A stretch of 64,000 bases of DNA, taken from the NCBI RefSeq assembly GCF_036967215.1, contig NZ_CP146016.1:2171337-2235336 (forward strand). The letters are read 5' to 3'. The position numbers and the translations under genes were made by a program. Positions 49,800 to 60,149 of the stretch are shown here, one piece after another. The stretch is from Sulfolobus tengchongensis (GTDB taxonomy: Archaea > Thermoproteota > Thermoprotei_A > Sulfolobales > Sulfolobaceae). The notes beneath the pieces were generated by a model, which worked only from the letters and a program-made list of their open reading frames with translations, was not told the origin of the DNA and searched no databases. How positions within the stretch are numbered: position 1 is the stretch's first letter; each line of letters opens with the position of its first letter.

Positions 49800-50179
49800 A
49801 TGGTTATTTAGTAGTTTTTGGAATTCGCTTTACGCTGAAGAGTTCCTTAGCTTCATTATTCTCACCAATTCGTTTAGTTAGTTTAGTCTTTTGACTACGG
49901 TCTCGTAATCTAGCCTTGCTAACTGGGATCTCCTTTTAAGCTACCTTGCTTCATCGCCATCAAGAGTTTCTTCATCAACTCTCATTTTCATTTCCCTAAA
50001 CTTCACATACTACTGTTTCCCTTTGAGTATTAACTCCTATTTCAGCTTCCTTAGTTGGCTTCTGATGCACATTATTCAGATTACTAGTCTAAAAAACCTT
50101 TAACGGGAGAGAGTTCCACGTCAATTTCAGGCTTTGATACTTCTTGCTTTTTAATCTTTTATGCCACAATACTTTTAAC
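49800..50179 (-). pseudogene. Probable decayed coding sequence between ligase and dcd
   Basis: 380 bases without an intact gene. The minus strand is purine-rich like real coding strands here and holds protein-like pieces in shifting frames: [38 protein letters not shown], and RVDEETLDGDEA followed by a helical stretch, separated by stops. No family is recognised. It could also be an untranslated leader region of unusual composition. Confidence 0.3.
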
Positions 50180-50734
50180 ATGATACTCTCTGATAGGGAT
50201 TTAAGATATTACCTAGAAAAGGGATGGATAAAAATAGATCCTCTCAATGGGGATACTGTTAGGGAAAATGGAGTAGATCTGAGAGTCGGTAATGAAATAG
50301 CTAGATTCAAGAAGACTGATAGGATTTTCGATCCAGATAATCCAGATCCCTCATTTTTTGAGATAGAGAAAGGAGAGGAATTTATAATCTCACCTTATGA
50401 ACATGTATTACTAACTACTGAAGAGTACGTAGAACTGCCAAATGATATAATGGCATTCGTTAATTTAAGAAGTAGCTTTGCAAGACTAGGTTTGTTTATC
50501 CCACCAACGATTGTTGATGCTGGATTTAAGGGGCAAATAACAATAGAAGTAATAGGATCAGAATTTCCAGTAAAACTAAAGAAAGGGATGAGATTTATTC
50601 ATTTAATTTTTGCTAGAACGTTAACGCCAGTTGAATATCCGTACCAAGGAAAGTACCAAGGACAAAAGGGAGTTACATTGCCTAGATTTAACTCACGAAT
50701 TTCCAACTCTTACTCTCAGCATCAAAGTATATAA
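50180..50734 (+). CDS. dcd: dCTP deaminase
   Basis: 184 aa from ATG 50180 ([15 protein letters not shown]), the family's start; an upstream ATG at 50144 lacks similarity. [14 protein letters not shown] near residue 33, [20 protein letters not shown] near residue 98 with the catalytic Glu nearby (ITIEV) and [15 protein letters not shown] at the end are typical. It makes dUTP from dCTP for thymidylate synthesis. The 3' end overlaps the convergent gene by 47 bp. Confidence 0.94.
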   Translation: MILSDRDLRYYLEKGWIKIDPLNGDTVRENGVDLRVGNEIARFKKTDRIFDPDNPDPSFFEIEKGEEFIISPYEHVLLTTEEYVELPNDIMAFVNLRSSFARLGLFIPPTIVDAGFKGQITIEVIGSEFPVKLKKGMRFIHLIFARTLTPVEYPYQGKYQGQKGVTLPRFNSRISNSYSQHQSI

Positions 50735-51380
50735 TGCTACTTTGCCTTAATCTCTGAAAGAGTTTATATTCTTGTTTTGAGAGATATTTTTGCGCCTCCA
50801 TTTCATCAGCAGTAGGTATGCTAGTTATTTTCTTTTTGAACTCATCGAAGAAATTAGAATCTATTGCTATTCTTTCTGCATCAGTTGCTATTACAACTGC
50901 ACCTTGACTTTGTAGTCTATCAAAAAAAGCGTCTGGATTATTAAGCTTTAATTCAGATTCATATATTGCACCTTGTTCTCTCAATATATCTATCGCAGTC
51001 TTCTTATGCTGAGTTTCCGCTTTTATATTACTAGGCTTAGTTTCAAAACCTTTCTTTGATTTTTTACTTATATCCTTTGAAGTCTCTTTGTTCTCACCTA
51101 ATTTTTCCTCTAATGCTTCTATTCTCTCTGTTAAAATTGCTATCTTTTGTTTTAGATCTTCAATCTGGGAGGTAAATGGATTTATCATATCTTGTATCTT
51201 TTTTTCTATTCTCGGTAATATCTGCTGAGAATTGTCTACTTGTACGTTATGAGAATATGATGAAGGTGATAATATGAGTGCTCTAATAAAATCGCCTACT
51301 AATATATATCCTTCTTTTCTTGCACGTTCCTCTAACTCCTTATACTCATCATCTGTTAATTTTATCGTTATGATTTTCAT
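50688..51380 (-). CDS. Ribbon-helix-helix/coiled-coil protein, unknown function
   Basis: 230 aa. Residues 1-40 ([20 protein letters not shown] and DFIRALIL) fit a CopG-type ribbon-helix-helix DNA-binding unit. A coiled coil covers about residues 58-100 ([20 protein letters not shown]), followed by a Lys/Ser-rich linker and a C-terminal helical domain with repeated predicted helix-strand units, perhaps winged helix. It could be a chromosome-associated regulator. The two-part design is visible; function is not known. Confidence 0.6.
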   Translation of the reverse strand: MKIITIKLTDDEYKELEERARKEGYILVGDFIRALILSPSSYSHNVQVDNSQQILPRIEKKIQDMINPFTSQIEDLKQKIAILTERIEALEEKLGENKETSKDISKKSKKGFETKPSNIKAETQHKKTAIDILREQGAIYESELKLNNPDAFFDRLQSQGAVVIATDAERIAIDSNFFDEFKKKITSIPTADEMEAQKYLSKQEYKLFQRLRQSSIIYFDAESKSWKFVS

Positions 51381-51425
51381 TACTCTCTACACTATTATTA
51401 TTTAGGATATTATGATAAAAGAGTT

Positions 51426-52130
51426 TTAGCTTATCTTTTGCTTCTCTAATATCGAATTGATGAAGTTCTCCTCGTAAGGTACCCCTATAAATTCCACAGA
51501 TTCATTTATTGCTATAGTTGGAACTGACATGACTTGGTATTTTTCAGCTATATCTTGGTTTTCATAAGCTTCTACTACCTCAGATACTACATTGCACTTC
51601 CCTATTTTACAAGCCTCGAAGGCAACCATGTGTGCCATTAATGCAGCATATGGACAATAAGGACAAGAGGGCGTAACCACGGTCTCTATTTTAACTTTAC
51701 CATTTAATTTAGATTTAATTGCTTCTACCGTTTCCGGGCTTAAACCGCTTTCGCCTTGAGAAATTCTCACTATTGTTTCGATTAACGCTCTTATTTCTTC
51801 ACCTAAAGGAGCACCTGTCCACCTAATATAACCTTTATAAAACGCCACAGTTGGCACTCTTTCGACGTTAAACTCTTCGAAAAGTTTTCTATCTTCCTCC
51901 TTCGTCCTATCTATTATATGTACCTTTAATAAACTATCACCATTACCATCTTTCGGTGCAGTGGATGCAATGAATTCCATAAATTTCTTAGTTACATCGC
52001 AATACTGACAATTACTATCACTATTATCTATAAACACATACACATCGACTGTATTTTTCATATCTTTTAGAGCATCTTGCAATGCATTTTTTACTTCATC
52101 ACTAAATAATTCTGCATATTCTTCTTCCAT
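51426..52130 (-). CDS. Protein disulfide oxidoreductase (PDO, tandem thioredoxin fold)
   Basis: About 234 aa from ATG 52130; the frame opens eight codons earlier. Two thioredoxin-fold units: the N-terminal with NCQYCDVT and RVPTVAFYKG (cis-Pro), the C-terminal with PSCPYCPYAA and MSVPTIAINE. Thermophilic archaea use PDO to form and repair disulfides in cytosolic proteins. The C-terminal CPYC is the usual active site; the N-terminal CQYC site also keeps both Cys. Confidence 0.92.
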   Translation of the reverse strand: MEEEYAELFSDEVKNALQDALKDMKNTVDVYVFIDNSDSNCQYCDVTKKFMEFIASTAPKDGNGDSLLKVHIIDRTKEEDRKLFEEFNVERVPTVAFYKGYIRWTGAPLGEEIRALIETIVRISQGESGLSPETVEAIKSKLNGKVKIETVVTPSCPYCPYAALMAHMVAFEACKIGKCNVVSEVVEAYENQDIAEKYQVMSVPTIAINESVEFIGVPYEENFINSILEKQKIS

Positions 52131-52322
52131 TCTTAAACACCGTATATACAACATATCATTACTGGCATAAAAAGGTATTTCTAATCTTTTTATCTAAATC
52201 TCGTTCCTTCTACTTTATAATTATTATATTTTTTAAGTATATATTATAGCGAAACGTGATTTATTAATGATATCTTTACATCACCTAAAGGTACATTTGA
52301 TTACTATACACGAATTAGTTAT

Positions 52323-53006
52323 TCAAAAAACTGTTAGTAAATCTCCTAATTTACATTTAACTTCATTGGGCCTTATAACTAAAACATCATCTCCGTTTGG
52401 ATTACTTTCTCTGAATATTATGCCATTAAATCTCTTTACCTTAACAGAATTATCAAGCCAACAGTCTGGCTCTAATGAGGCTTTAATACACGTCTCAGCT
52501 AAAAAAGTCTCAGCATCCCAACAGTACTCCTTAGGTACTTGAGGTAACAAAAGACCACTATATAGTATTCCTTTTTCAATTATTAAACCATCTTCCCCGA
52601 CTTTTATAACCTTAGGTAGCTCCCATCTATCTTTGACCCTAATTTCCTCTGGTTTTGTTAGTATGGTAACCTCAACTACTATTTGAGATAACTCATCTCT
52701 TTGCAACGGATAGAATCTAGGATCTGAAAATGCCGATGCTTTTGCTGCAGATGCTACTATCTGTTTTAATGAAGCGACTGCTTCAATATAGCCAATGCAT
52801 CCTCTTAAGGAAGTTGTATTACCATTTATCTTTTCTAAGGTAACGAAAGCTAGGCCCTTTTTATTCAATATAGGATTGTTATATTCTTCCAAATTTAATC
52901 TATCTAGATTAAATTTCTCCTTAATAGCTTTCCTAGCTATTTCTATTAATAATCGCCCTATCTCCTTGTTTAGCTCTTGAATCTGTACTAGATCCTCTTG
53001 CATCAT
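52323..53006 (-). CDS. AMMECR1-domain protein
   Basis: 227 aa. [20 protein letters not shown] followed by IGYIEA near residue 50 carries the LRGCIG motif that defines AMMECR1 proteins; [13 protein letters not shown] and [12 protein letters not shown] follow. The family is universal in archaea and eukaryotes; biochemical function is not established. Its start lies inside the upstream gene by 74 bp (ATG 53006 or 53003), suggesting coupling. Confidence 0.9.
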   Translation of the reverse strand: MMQEDLVQIQELNKEIGRLLIEIARKAIKEKFNLDRLNLEEYNNPILNKKGLAFVTLEKINGNTTSLRGCIGYIEAVASLKQIVASAAKASAFSDPRFYPLQRDELSQIVVEVTILTKPEEIRVKDRWELPKVIKVGEDGLIIEKGILYSGLLLPQVPKEYCWDAETFLAETCIKASLEPDCWLDNSVKVKRFNGIIFRESNPNGDDVLVIRPNEVKCKLGDLLTVF

Positions 53007-53463
53007 TTTTTGCTTCTAATTTTACTAATGTAGAATTGGCTTTAATTATTACTTCCTCAATTGTTCGCCAATGCTTGCCCTTCCAATATTCTTTTTTACA
53101 CTTAGTACACATCCATTTATTCTCTGAAATTTTATTCAGTATTGAGTTACATTGTGGACATCTAGTAGCATCTACATTTACTGATAGATCAATTTTAGAC
53201 TTTAAAGCAATATATGCAAGATCTTGAATTATATCAAAATCCGGTGAAAGTAAAATACATTTTAATCCTCTCTTTACACTTCTAGAATAAAGCCCTCTAT
53301 CCCTAGTTATAATTATCCTTTTTTGAGTCTCTGCAATCTTCAAAATTTTCCAATCTTCCAGTTTATTACTATATAATGTATCATAACCCATGATTCTTAA
53401 CCATCTAGCAACCTTACCAAGCATTGCGTCTACAACAAACTTTTGTGATAACATTTCGATCAT
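52933..53463 (-). CDS. Mut7-C RNase-domain protein with zinc ribbon
   Basis: 176 aa. [20 protein letters not shown] at the start is the PIN-like Mut7-C motif with its first acidic residue, [13 protein letters not shown] near residue 50 has the second, and CPQC with CTKC near residues 100-120 make a zinc ribbon ending in YWKGKHW. The family is predicted to be an RNase. An extra tail of about 40 residues overlaps the AMMECR1 gene. Confidence 0.82.
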   Translation of the reverse strand: MIEMLSQKFVVDAMLGKVARWLRIMGYDTLYSNKLEDWKILKIAETQKRIIITRDRGLYSRSVKRGLKCILLSPDFDIIQDLAYIALKSKIDLSVNVDATRCPQCNSILNKISENKWMCTKCKKEYWKGKHWRTIEEVIIKANSTLVKLEAKNDARGSSTDSRAKQGDRAIINRNS

Positions 53464-53711
53464 CTCAAAGTAAAATTATAAATAATAATTAAACTGAGAA
53501 ACCATGTTGCGACATATATTGCAGTACCTTTACCAAAAATATTCCACATTTTCTTCTGTTTGAACAAAAAAAGTGAAAGCATCGCCGAGAATAAATAAAA
53601 TGATAGAAGAAGCATTAATATTGAAATTGATGAGTTAAATAATATTGAAATACTCCCACTTATAACGCCTATAATACCTCGCATAATTAATATTTTATCT
53701 TCTACTTCCAC
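53460..53711 (-). CDS. Small membrane protein, three helices
   Basis: 83 aa with hydrophobic helices at about residues 10-30, 32-50 and 62-80 separated by a short basic loop (KQKKMWN). The size and helix spacing recall the EMC6/Rab5-interacting family, but I cannot confirm this. Its stop overlaps the ATG of the Mut7-C gene (ATGA). Confidence 0.5.
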   Translation of the reverse strand: MEVEDKILIMRGIIGVISGSISILFNSSISILMLLLSFYLFSAMLSLFLFKQKKMWNIFGKGTAIYVATWFLSLIIIYNFTLR

Positions 53712-53722
53712 ATGTTTAGTGA

Positions 53723-55552
53723 ATGAATTCTCAGAATATAAAATTACAGAGAAAAACCTCTATGACATACTTTGATCTAATAGCATGGGTCACAGAAAAT
53801 AAGAAGATCATAGAAGGCTGCATTATAGATAACGTATTCTTGGTACAGAATAGTGAAAACACCTATATTTTTAAACTTCATTGTAGTGGAAGAGATCAAG
53901 ATTTAATAATTGAGCCTGGTAAGAGAATAAATTTGACAAAATATAATTATCCAAAAATTTCATCACCAAAAATAACTATACTAAGAGAATTAGTAAGAGA
54001 AGATATAATTACAGATATACATATTATAGACAAGGAAAGAATAGTAGTATTAGAACTTAGAAGAGATGGGAAAAAAATAATAGCTGAGCTGTTACCGAGA
54101 GGAGTTCTTGTAATAACAGATAAGAATAACAAAATACTATTTACAAGCGAAAATAAGGAATTCAAGGATAGAATAATAAAATCTGGGGAAACCTATAAGC
54201 CCCCGCCTACACTGCAGCCAAGAAAAGAAGATATAGAAAAACTAATAAAAAATGGAAACATTGCGAAAGCATTAGGAATTCCGCAAGAAGTCGTAAGTTA
54301 CTTAAATTTACAAGATTCCTTATTTGATCCTGAGATAGCGAAATCAAAAGTGGATAACCTAGAGAAATCACTTCTTAGTGGGAAAATAATCCCATGTATG
54401 ATAAAGGATGTAACTGTAGTACCTTTTAAACTCAATGGCTGCGAAGAATATCAGAAGTTTAATGACGCATTAGACGAATATTTTTATAACATTATACAAA
54501 AGGAATTAATAGAAAGGTATTCTAAAAAAATATCTGAGGAAAAACAGAAAATAATGAACACTATAAAACAGTTAGAGGAAAGCATAAAAGAGTACGAAAA
54601 CAAGGAAAAAACCTACCAAGAAATAGCAAATACAGTACTCTTGAAGGCTTACGAAATAGATCAATTACTATCTGAACAAAAACAGAAAAACAATAAAAAA
54701 ATAATATTAAATCTGAATGGAGTAGAAGTGGAATTGGATACCTCTCTTACTGCAACTAAAAATGCAGAAAAATTTTTTGATAAGGCAAAAGAATATAAAA
54801 GAAAAATCGCTAAAGCATTAGAAAGTTTAAGTGAATTAAAGGAAAGATTAGAGAAAATAGAAAAACAAGAATTAGAGAAGCAGAATGAGATAAAACTTAT
54901 CTTAAGAAAGAAGGAGTGGTACGAAAAGTATAGGTGGAGTATTTCTAGAAACGGATTCTTAATAATTGCAGGAAAAGATGCTAGTCAAAATGAAAGTATA
55001 GTTAGAAAATTCCTAAAAGATAACGATATATTTCTTCATGCGGATATTGTAGGTGCTCCCGCAACAGTGATCTTCACACAAGATAAGACTATTAATGATG
55101 AAGATATCTACGATGCTGCTGTAATGGCCGCATGTTATTCAAAAGCATGGAAATTAGACTTAGCTGCTGTTGATGTGTTTTGGGTTTTCGGAAATCAAGT
55201 CTCTAAATCACCACCTAGTGGTGAATACTTAAATAAAGGATCTTTTATGATATATGGAAAGAAAAATTTTGTAAAGAATGTAAAATTGGAACTAGCTTTA
55301 GGAATTGTCATAAATGGAAACACAGCCACGATAGTTGTTGGCAGTGAGGAAGCAGTAGCGTCTAAGACGAAGTTCTATGTCATTATAGCTCCCGGCGATG
55401 ACGATAAGGATAAAATATCACAAAAAATACTAAAAGTATTTGCAAGGTCCCTCCCAGAAATAAGTGGCATAAATGCATTAAAGGTTGAAATTGAAGATAA
55501 AATACCAGGCAAGAGCAAAATCGTTAAGACAAGTGTAACATATAATAGTTAA
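53723..55552 (+). CDS. NFACT-family ribosome quality-control protein (Rqc2/NEMF/RqcH homologue)
   Basis: 609 aa. An N-terminal NFACT-N domain starts at KTSMTYFDLIAWV; a coiled coil with KISEEKQKIMNTIKQLEESI covers residues about 260-400; the NFACT-R domain near residue 405 (WYEKYRWSISRNGFLIIAGK, followed by D-A) and HADIVGAPATVI close the protein. Relatives bind obstructed large subunits and add C-terminal tails to stalled nascent chains. ATG 53762 is a possible shorter start. It is followed by RIO2 and DUF460 genes. Confidence 0.9.
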   Translation: MNSQNIKLQRKTSMTYFDLIAWVTENKKIIEGCIIDNVFLVQNSENTYIFKLHCSGRDQDLIIEPGKRINLTKYNYPKISSPKITILRELVREDIITDIHIIDKERIVVLELRRDGKKIIAELLPRGVLVITDKNNKILFTSENKEFKDRIIKSGETYKPPPTLQPRKEDIEKLIKNGNIAKALGIPQEVVSYLNLQDSLFDPEIAKSKVDNLEKSLLSGKIIPCMIKDVTVVPFKLNGCEEYQKFNDALDEYFYNIIQKELIERYSKKISEEKQKIMNTIKQLEESIKEYENKEKTYQEIANTVLLKAYEIDQLLSEQKQKNNKKIILNLNGVEVELDTSLTATKNAEKFFDKAKEYKRKIAKALESLSELKERLEKIEKQELEKQNEIKLILRKKEWYEKYRWSISRNGFLIIAGKDASQNESIVRKFLKDNDIFLHADIVGAPATVIFTQDKTINDEDIYDAAVMAACYSKAWKLDLAAVDVFWVFGNQVSKSPPSGEYLNKGSFMIYGKKNFVKNVKLELALGIVINGNTATIVVGSEEAVASKTKFYVIIAPGDDDKDKISQKILKVFARSLPEISGINALKVEIEDKIPGKSKIVKTSVTYNS

Positions 55553-55565
55553 AAACTTTAAATAT

Positions 55566-56429
55566 ATGTTAGGAATGAGACTTTCACTAGCAGAAAAAGC
55601 TTCACTTGTTGGAGCCTTTGACTATATTGTATTAAAAACATTATATAGCCTTAGAGGTAAAAGCGAGTTTGTGTCTTTCAACTCCTTAAGAAAGAAATTG
55701 GATGTGAAAAATGATGAAGAACTTAAAATTTCGTTATTAAAGTTAAACGAATTAAAACTAATCTCAAAAGACCCAACAGAATTCTCTTTTAGACTTACGT
55801 TTTCTGGGCTTGATATTTTAGGAATAAAAATGCTCTATTTAAATAGGATCTTATACAAATTAGCTGAAATAATAGGAGAAGGGAAAGAAAGTATAGTATA
55901 TCACGGATATGATTTTGACAATAATAGAATAGTAACTAAGTTTCATAGGGTTGGTACGGATAGTTATAAGAAAATCAAGTTCAGAAAAGATTTAGAAAAA
56001 AAGGATTGGCTTTCTATAACTGTAGAAAATGCAAAAAGGGAATTTGATGCGTTAGAATGTATAAGAAGAGAAGGAGGTTATGTACCTAAACCATTAGGCG
56101 TTCAGTATAATGCAGTTGCGATGGAACATATTAACGGAAAAGAGCTTTATAAAAAAGCCGATACTGTTAACCTTAAAGAAATCTTGGAAAAAATTTTGGA
56201 AACTATGAGAATAGCTTATAATATTTGCAATATCACACATGGAGATTTAAGCCCATATAACATACTAATAGACGAGAGTGGAACTCCATTTCTTATAGAT
56301 TGGCCTCAAGCTACAGATTCGGAAGAGATATTAAAAAGAGATTTAATAAATATAGCAACATTCTTTAAAAAACATGGAATAGAAGTAGATGTTCATAAAA
56401 TGTTCGATTATGTAAGAGGGGTATCATGA
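55566..56429 (+). CDS. rio2: RIO2-type serine kinase
   Basis: 287 aa (M4 at 55575 is an alternative start). A winged-helix domain (SLAEKASLVGAFDYIVLKTL) occupies the first 90 residues, the feature of RIO2. The kinase has the P-loop GEGKESIVYHG near 100, the catalytic loop THGDLSPYNIL near 223 and the metal Asp in LIDWPQ. RIO2 acts in late small-subunit maturation. It overlaps the next gene by 4 bp (ATGA). Confidence 0.92.
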   Translation: MLGMRLSLAEKASLVGAFDYIVLKTLYSLRGKSEFVSFNSLRKKLDVKNDEELKISLLKLNELKLISKDPTEFSFRLTFSGLDILGIKMLYLNRILYKLAEIIGEGKESIVYHGYDFDNNRIVTKFHRVGTDSYKKIKFRKDLEKKDWLSITVENAKREFDALECIRREGGYVPKPLGVQYNAVAMEHINGKELYKKADTVNLKEILEKILETMRIAYNICNITHGDLSPYNILIDESGTPFLIDWPQATDSEEILKRDLINIATFFKKHGIEVDVHKMFDYVRGVS

Positions 56430-58246
56430 AAATCATGGGTGTAGACATAGAGCCCATGGAAAGTCCTTCGAAATCTCAGCCAATGTATTCTGTGATTATT
56501 ATAGATGAAGGAGAAAAAATCCTCTATAAATCAGAAAATGTGAGCTTAAGTAGATTAATAAGATTATGTTGGGAATATAATATTGATGTTCTTGCATTAG
56601 ATAATATCTATGAACTAGGAGAAAATGACAGAGAAATCGTAAACATTATTAAATTACTACCTCAAAATACCAATATTGTACAAGTAACATATCATAATGG
56701 GGAATTCAAGCAACTAAAGGAATTAGCGAGAGAGATAGGATACGAGGTTCAAGGAAAACTAACTCCACAAAAAACTGCATATTTAGATGCAATATTGGCC
56801 TTGAGGGGGTATGGAACAAGTATAAAAGTTGAGGAAAAACGAACTAAGATAATAGTATCAAGAGGACGAGCGTTAGGTCCAGGTGGAATGAGCCAAAACA
56901 GATATAAGAGATTCATAAGGGGAACTCTTTTGCGAGTAGCTAAAGACATAAAGGAAAAACTTGACGCTAAGGGATTAGATTATGATATGATAGTAAGAAG
57001 ATCTAGAGCTGGAATTGAAGGTGCAGTATTTATAGTATATGCTCCTAGGGATAGGCTTTTCGGTATAGTAAAGAAAATGAGAGGGCATGATGTCGTAGTG
57101 GATATCAAACCAATATACAAAAATAAAATTGAGTTTAAGGATAAAAAAGCTGAGAGAAGATTAATAGTTGGGATAGATCCCGGTATAGAAGTGGGTATAT
57201 CAGTAATTGATATATACGGTAAACCAGTATTACTAACCTCGAAAAGAAGCATCGATAGAGACGATATAATATCATTAATTTCAAAGGAGGGAAAAGCAAT
57301 AATAGTGGCAACTGATGTTAATCCACTCCCAGATACCGTAAAAAAGATTGCAAGTAAATTCAATGCAAGATTATTCATTCCAGAAAAAAGTTTAAGTGTA
57401 GAAGAAAAACAAAGACTTATTGAAGATTATTCTAAACTATATAAATTAAAAATAGATAATCCGCATATCAGAGATTCCTTGGCTGCTGCATTAAAGGCGT
57501 ATTATGAAGTAGAAAATAAAATAAGACAAATTGAGAGTTTTATTAGTAGATTGGATATTGATATAATTAATGAGAATAAAATTTATGACTGCGTAATATA
57601 TGGTTCTACTTTATCTGAATGTATAGAAAAAGAAATTGAAAAATACATTAAAAGGGATGACAAAAAAATTGAGGAAAAAAGTGATAAGAAGGATGAAAAT
57701 ATTATGTATAAATTAACCAGATTAGAAGAAGAGAATAAAGAACTAAAACTAGAATTATCAAGGTACAAGAAGCTAATTTATAACCTCATAGCTGAAAGGG
57801 ATTCGTTATTGAGAAAAATCGATGAGATAAAACTGCAAATAAATAGGGATATAGAAAGGGATAGAAAAATTTACGAATTAAACTTAAATTTACAAAATGC
57901 TTATAAACTTATAAATGAACTAGAAATTAGAGAACTCACTATCCAAAGACAACTTGGAAAATTGAAAGAAATACTATATAAGTTAATAAATGGAAATGCT
58001 ATAGTACTTAAGAAGAATAATGGCATTGGTAATATATTTTTTGATGGGAATAATCTTTATATCATTGACGAGAAAGTTAGTAACGAAATTGCAGAGTATG
58101 CAGATAAGGAAATCGTAATATTAGATAAATGTCTATTAAAAGATTCTGAGCTGTTATATAAGGAATTACAGATAGAGAAGTCCAAGAATATAGATATTAA
58201 AAAAATAATTGATGAATATAGAAACAGAAAAATTAAAAGAGAGTGA
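56426..58246 (+). CDS. DUF460-family protein with RNase H-like fold and coiled coil
   Basis: 606 aa. The N-terminal 120 residues are a first RNase H-like unit ([20 protein letters not shown]). A basic middle ([20 protein letters not shown]) is followed by a second unit starting [15 protein letters not shown] near residue 249 and ending [15 protein letters not shown] near 350, the RuvC/YqgF arrangement. Residues about 415-510 form a charged coiled coil. The family is archaeal and of unknown activity; nucleic-acid binding is likely. It is coupled to rio2. Confidence 0.85.
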   Translation: MKIMGVDIEPMESPSKSQPMYSVIIIDEGEKILYKSENVSLSRLIRLCWEYNIDVLALDNIYELGENDREIVNIIKLLPQNTNIVQVTYHNGEFKQLKELAREIGYEVQGKLTPQKTAYLDAILALRGYGTSIKVEEKRTKIIVSRGRALGPGGMSQNRYKRFIRGTLLRVAKDIKEKLDAKGLDYDMIVRRSRAGIEGAVFIVYAPRDRLFGIVKKMRGHDVVVDIKPIYKNKIEFKDKKAERRLIVGIDPGIEVGISVIDIYGKPVLLTSKRSIDRDDIISLISKEGKAIIVATDVNPLPDTVKKIASKFNARLFIPEKSLSVEEKQRLIEDYSKLYKLKIDNPHIRDSLAAALKAYYEVENKIRQIESFISRLDIDIINENKIYDCVIYGSTLSECIEKEIEKYIKRDDKKIEEKSDKKDENIMYKLTRLEEENKELKLELSRYKKLIYNLIAERDSLLRKIDEIKLQINRDIERDRKIYELNLNLQNAYKLINELEIRELTIQRQLGKLKEILYKLINGNAIVLKKNNGIGNIFFDGNNLYIIDEKVSNEIAEYADKEIVILDKCLLKDSELLYKELQIEKSKNIDIKKIIDEYRNRKIKRE

Positions 58247-59447
58247 CCTTTCCCTCTAATATTAATTCAGTAATCTTATTGAATGAACTTAACATCTCAT
58301 CTACAATACCATTTATTTCATTTTTAGTCTCATCAGTAAGACTACCGTTATGAGTAACCACATCTACGTTAGCTATTAAAGGATCATCTATAGGTCTTCC
58401 TATTTGCCCTAAGATCTGTACTTGAGTGAACTTAACTTCCTTAACTTCCTCAGCTATTTTCCTGGCTATAAGACCAGCTATTACATTATATAACTTACCA
58501 ACATGGTTAACTGGATTCTTACCAGCAGTGGCCTCTAAAGACATGGGTCTCATTGGTGTTATTAAGCCAATGCCTCTATTACCTCTTCCAGTCATTCCAT
58601 CATCTCCATGTTCGGCAGAAGTCCCAGTCACAGTCAGATATAGTATATTTTTATCAATCTTATCTCCAGTATTAATATGAACTCTTACGTTATACTCTGG
58701 AGCAATCTTTGACGCTAGATCTAAGATCTCGTTCTTCACTTGCTCTTTTACACTAATATAGTGATTAACGTCTTCTATTAGCTCGCTAATTGCTGCCATT
58801 GCTATTGTAAGATCTACCTCATTATTCCTCCTTAGTCCCATAACCTTTATATCTTCTCCCACTTCAGGTAATTTAGATTTCAATTGTTTAGAATTCAGAT
58901 ATCTCTCTGTCTCATAAACTAGCTTTTCTAATCTGGTAAACGGTGCGAAACCTACTCCGAAACTAGTATCATTAGATAGAGGAACTCTCTTGCCTGCTTC
59001 GAAGATGCCTACTAAATCAGCCGAACCCTTGCCGATTTTATAATCTACTATAATATGTTTTTCTGGATCAAGATATCTAAAATTATTTTTTATCCACTCT
59101 TTAGCACTCTCTATTATAATTGTACCTATAGGGATTTGATCTATTCCACTTTCTGTTTTTACCTCAGTAGTCGCTCTGCCCGCTACTATTATGTAAATTG
59201 GATGTATTACGTCACCACCTTTAAAACGAGGTGAAGCTTGTCCTCCTACTACCAGTGTCTTATCCAGGTTGTGATGCAATATTACACCATATCGTTTCAG
59301 ATAGTATAGAGAAAGCTTCCTACTTGCTTCCTCTGCTACAGCATCAGCAATATAGTCTGGATGACCTAATCCTTTTCTTTCTACTAGCTCAACTTGCAAT
59401 TTCTCTATATCTGAAAGCGGATTTAACTGCACATTTATGTTTCTCAT
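58233..59447 (-). CDS. mat: S-adenosylmethionine synthetase, archaeal type
   Basis: 404 aa. [20 protein letters not shown] near residue 22, [20 protein letters not shown] near 64, and [20 protein letters not shown] followed by [20 protein letters not shown] near 270 are the archaeal MAT blocks, distinct from bacterial MetK. It joins methionine and ATP. It lies 34 bp after the SmAP gene on the same strand and its end overlaps the convergent DUF460 gene by 14 bp. Confidence 0.96.
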   Translation of the reverse strand: MRNINVQLNPLSDIEKLQVELVERKGLGHPDYIADAVAEEASRKLSLYYLKRYGVILHHNLDKTLVVGGQASPRFKGGDVIHPIYIIVAGRATTEVKTESGIDQIPIGTIIIESAKEWIKNNFRYLDPEKHIIVDYKIGKGSADLVGIFEAGKRVPLSNDTSFGVGFAPFTRLEKLVYETERYLNSKQLKSKLPEVGEDIKVMGLRRNNEVDLTIAMAAISELIEDVNHYISVKEQVKNEILDLASKIAPEYNVRVHINTGDKIDKNILYLTVTGTSAEHGDDGMTGRGNRGIGLITPMRPMSLEATAGKNPVNHVGKLYNVIAGLIARKIAEEVKEVKFTQVQILGQIGRPIDDPLIANVDVVTHNGSLTDETKNEINGIVDEMLSSFNKITELILEGKVTLF

Positions 59448-59481
59448 TATAGGTTCCTCAAACAGTATAATAATTTAAATC

Positions 59482-59760
59482 TTATTTCTCAGTGTTCATT
59501 ACGGTTTCGTAGTCTACGCTGATAAATAATATATTACTACCTCTTATGAGAACTCTACCATATTTTGCTACAGGCTCAGAAGTACCTTCCCTAATTTCAG
59601 TACAATCTCTTAATACTAAATTCATTGTACCATCAGTTTGCTCTAACTTTCCTATATACTCAGAACCATCCTTAAGCTTTACTAATACTATCCTATTTAC
59701 TGCAGTTCTTAGACTCTTCAACGGATTTTCTACTTTTGCTTGCACAATCTCAACCCCCAT
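59482..59760 (-). CDS. Sm-like archaeal protein (SmAP/Lsm)
   Basis: 92 aa. Sm1 is [20 protein letters not shown] with [12 protein letters not shown], and Sm2 is [14 protein letters not shown]. These form heptameric rings that bind U-rich RNA. The 17-residue N-terminal extension ([19 protein letters not shown]) is usual for crenarchaeal SmAPs. It is probably cotranscribed with mat. Confidence 0.95.
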   Translation of the reverse strand: MGVEIVQAKVENPLKSLRTAVNRIVLVKLKDGSEYIGKLEQTDGTMNLVLRDCTEIREGTSEPVAKYGRVLIRGSNILFISVDYETVMNTEK

Positions 59761-59849
59761 TTCTTAATTTAAACTTTATCTTGTATGCTTTGACTTGCTA
59801 TTATATATGCATTATTGTTTATTAGAGTTGCGCTAAGAACCTATTAATT

Positions 59850-60149
59850 ATGGATCTAATAATAGATGACCCAGAGAAAATTTATGAAATTTCTAAAGCC
59901 TTATCTACAATGACAAGAATAAATATATTACAATTAATCTCAGTTTATCCGATGAGTGTAACTGAACTCACTGAAAAACTTAAGATGAGTAAAGGAAACA
60001 TAAGCTCACATATAGCAGAACTTGAAAATTTAGGTTTAGTCGATGTTGAATATCAAAATGGAATAAAAGGGATTAAAAAAGTAATAAAAGCAAAATATGA
60101 TAGAATAATAATAATCCTAAAGCCCAGCAGCGGCCTTAATGAATCCTAA
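59850..60149 (+). CDS. ArsR-type winged-helix transcription factor
   Basis: 99 aa. [40 protein letters not shown] and [12 protein letters not shown] give the complete HTH-wing of the ArsR family. There are no Cys residues, so metal sensing of the classical kind is unlikely. It is divergent from the SmAP-mat unit and overlaps the convergent pyrG end by 33 bp. Targets unknown. Confidence 0.85.
   Translation: MDLIIDDPEKIYEISKALSTMTRINILQLISVYPMSVTELTEKLKMSKGNISSHIAELENLGLVDVEYQNGIKGIKKVIKAKYDRIIIILKPSSGLNES

Noticed and set aside
56980-57378. Minus-strand frame opposite the DUF460 gene
   Set aside because: Shadow frame with hydrophobic, Ser/Thr-rich composition; the sense gene has clear motifs.
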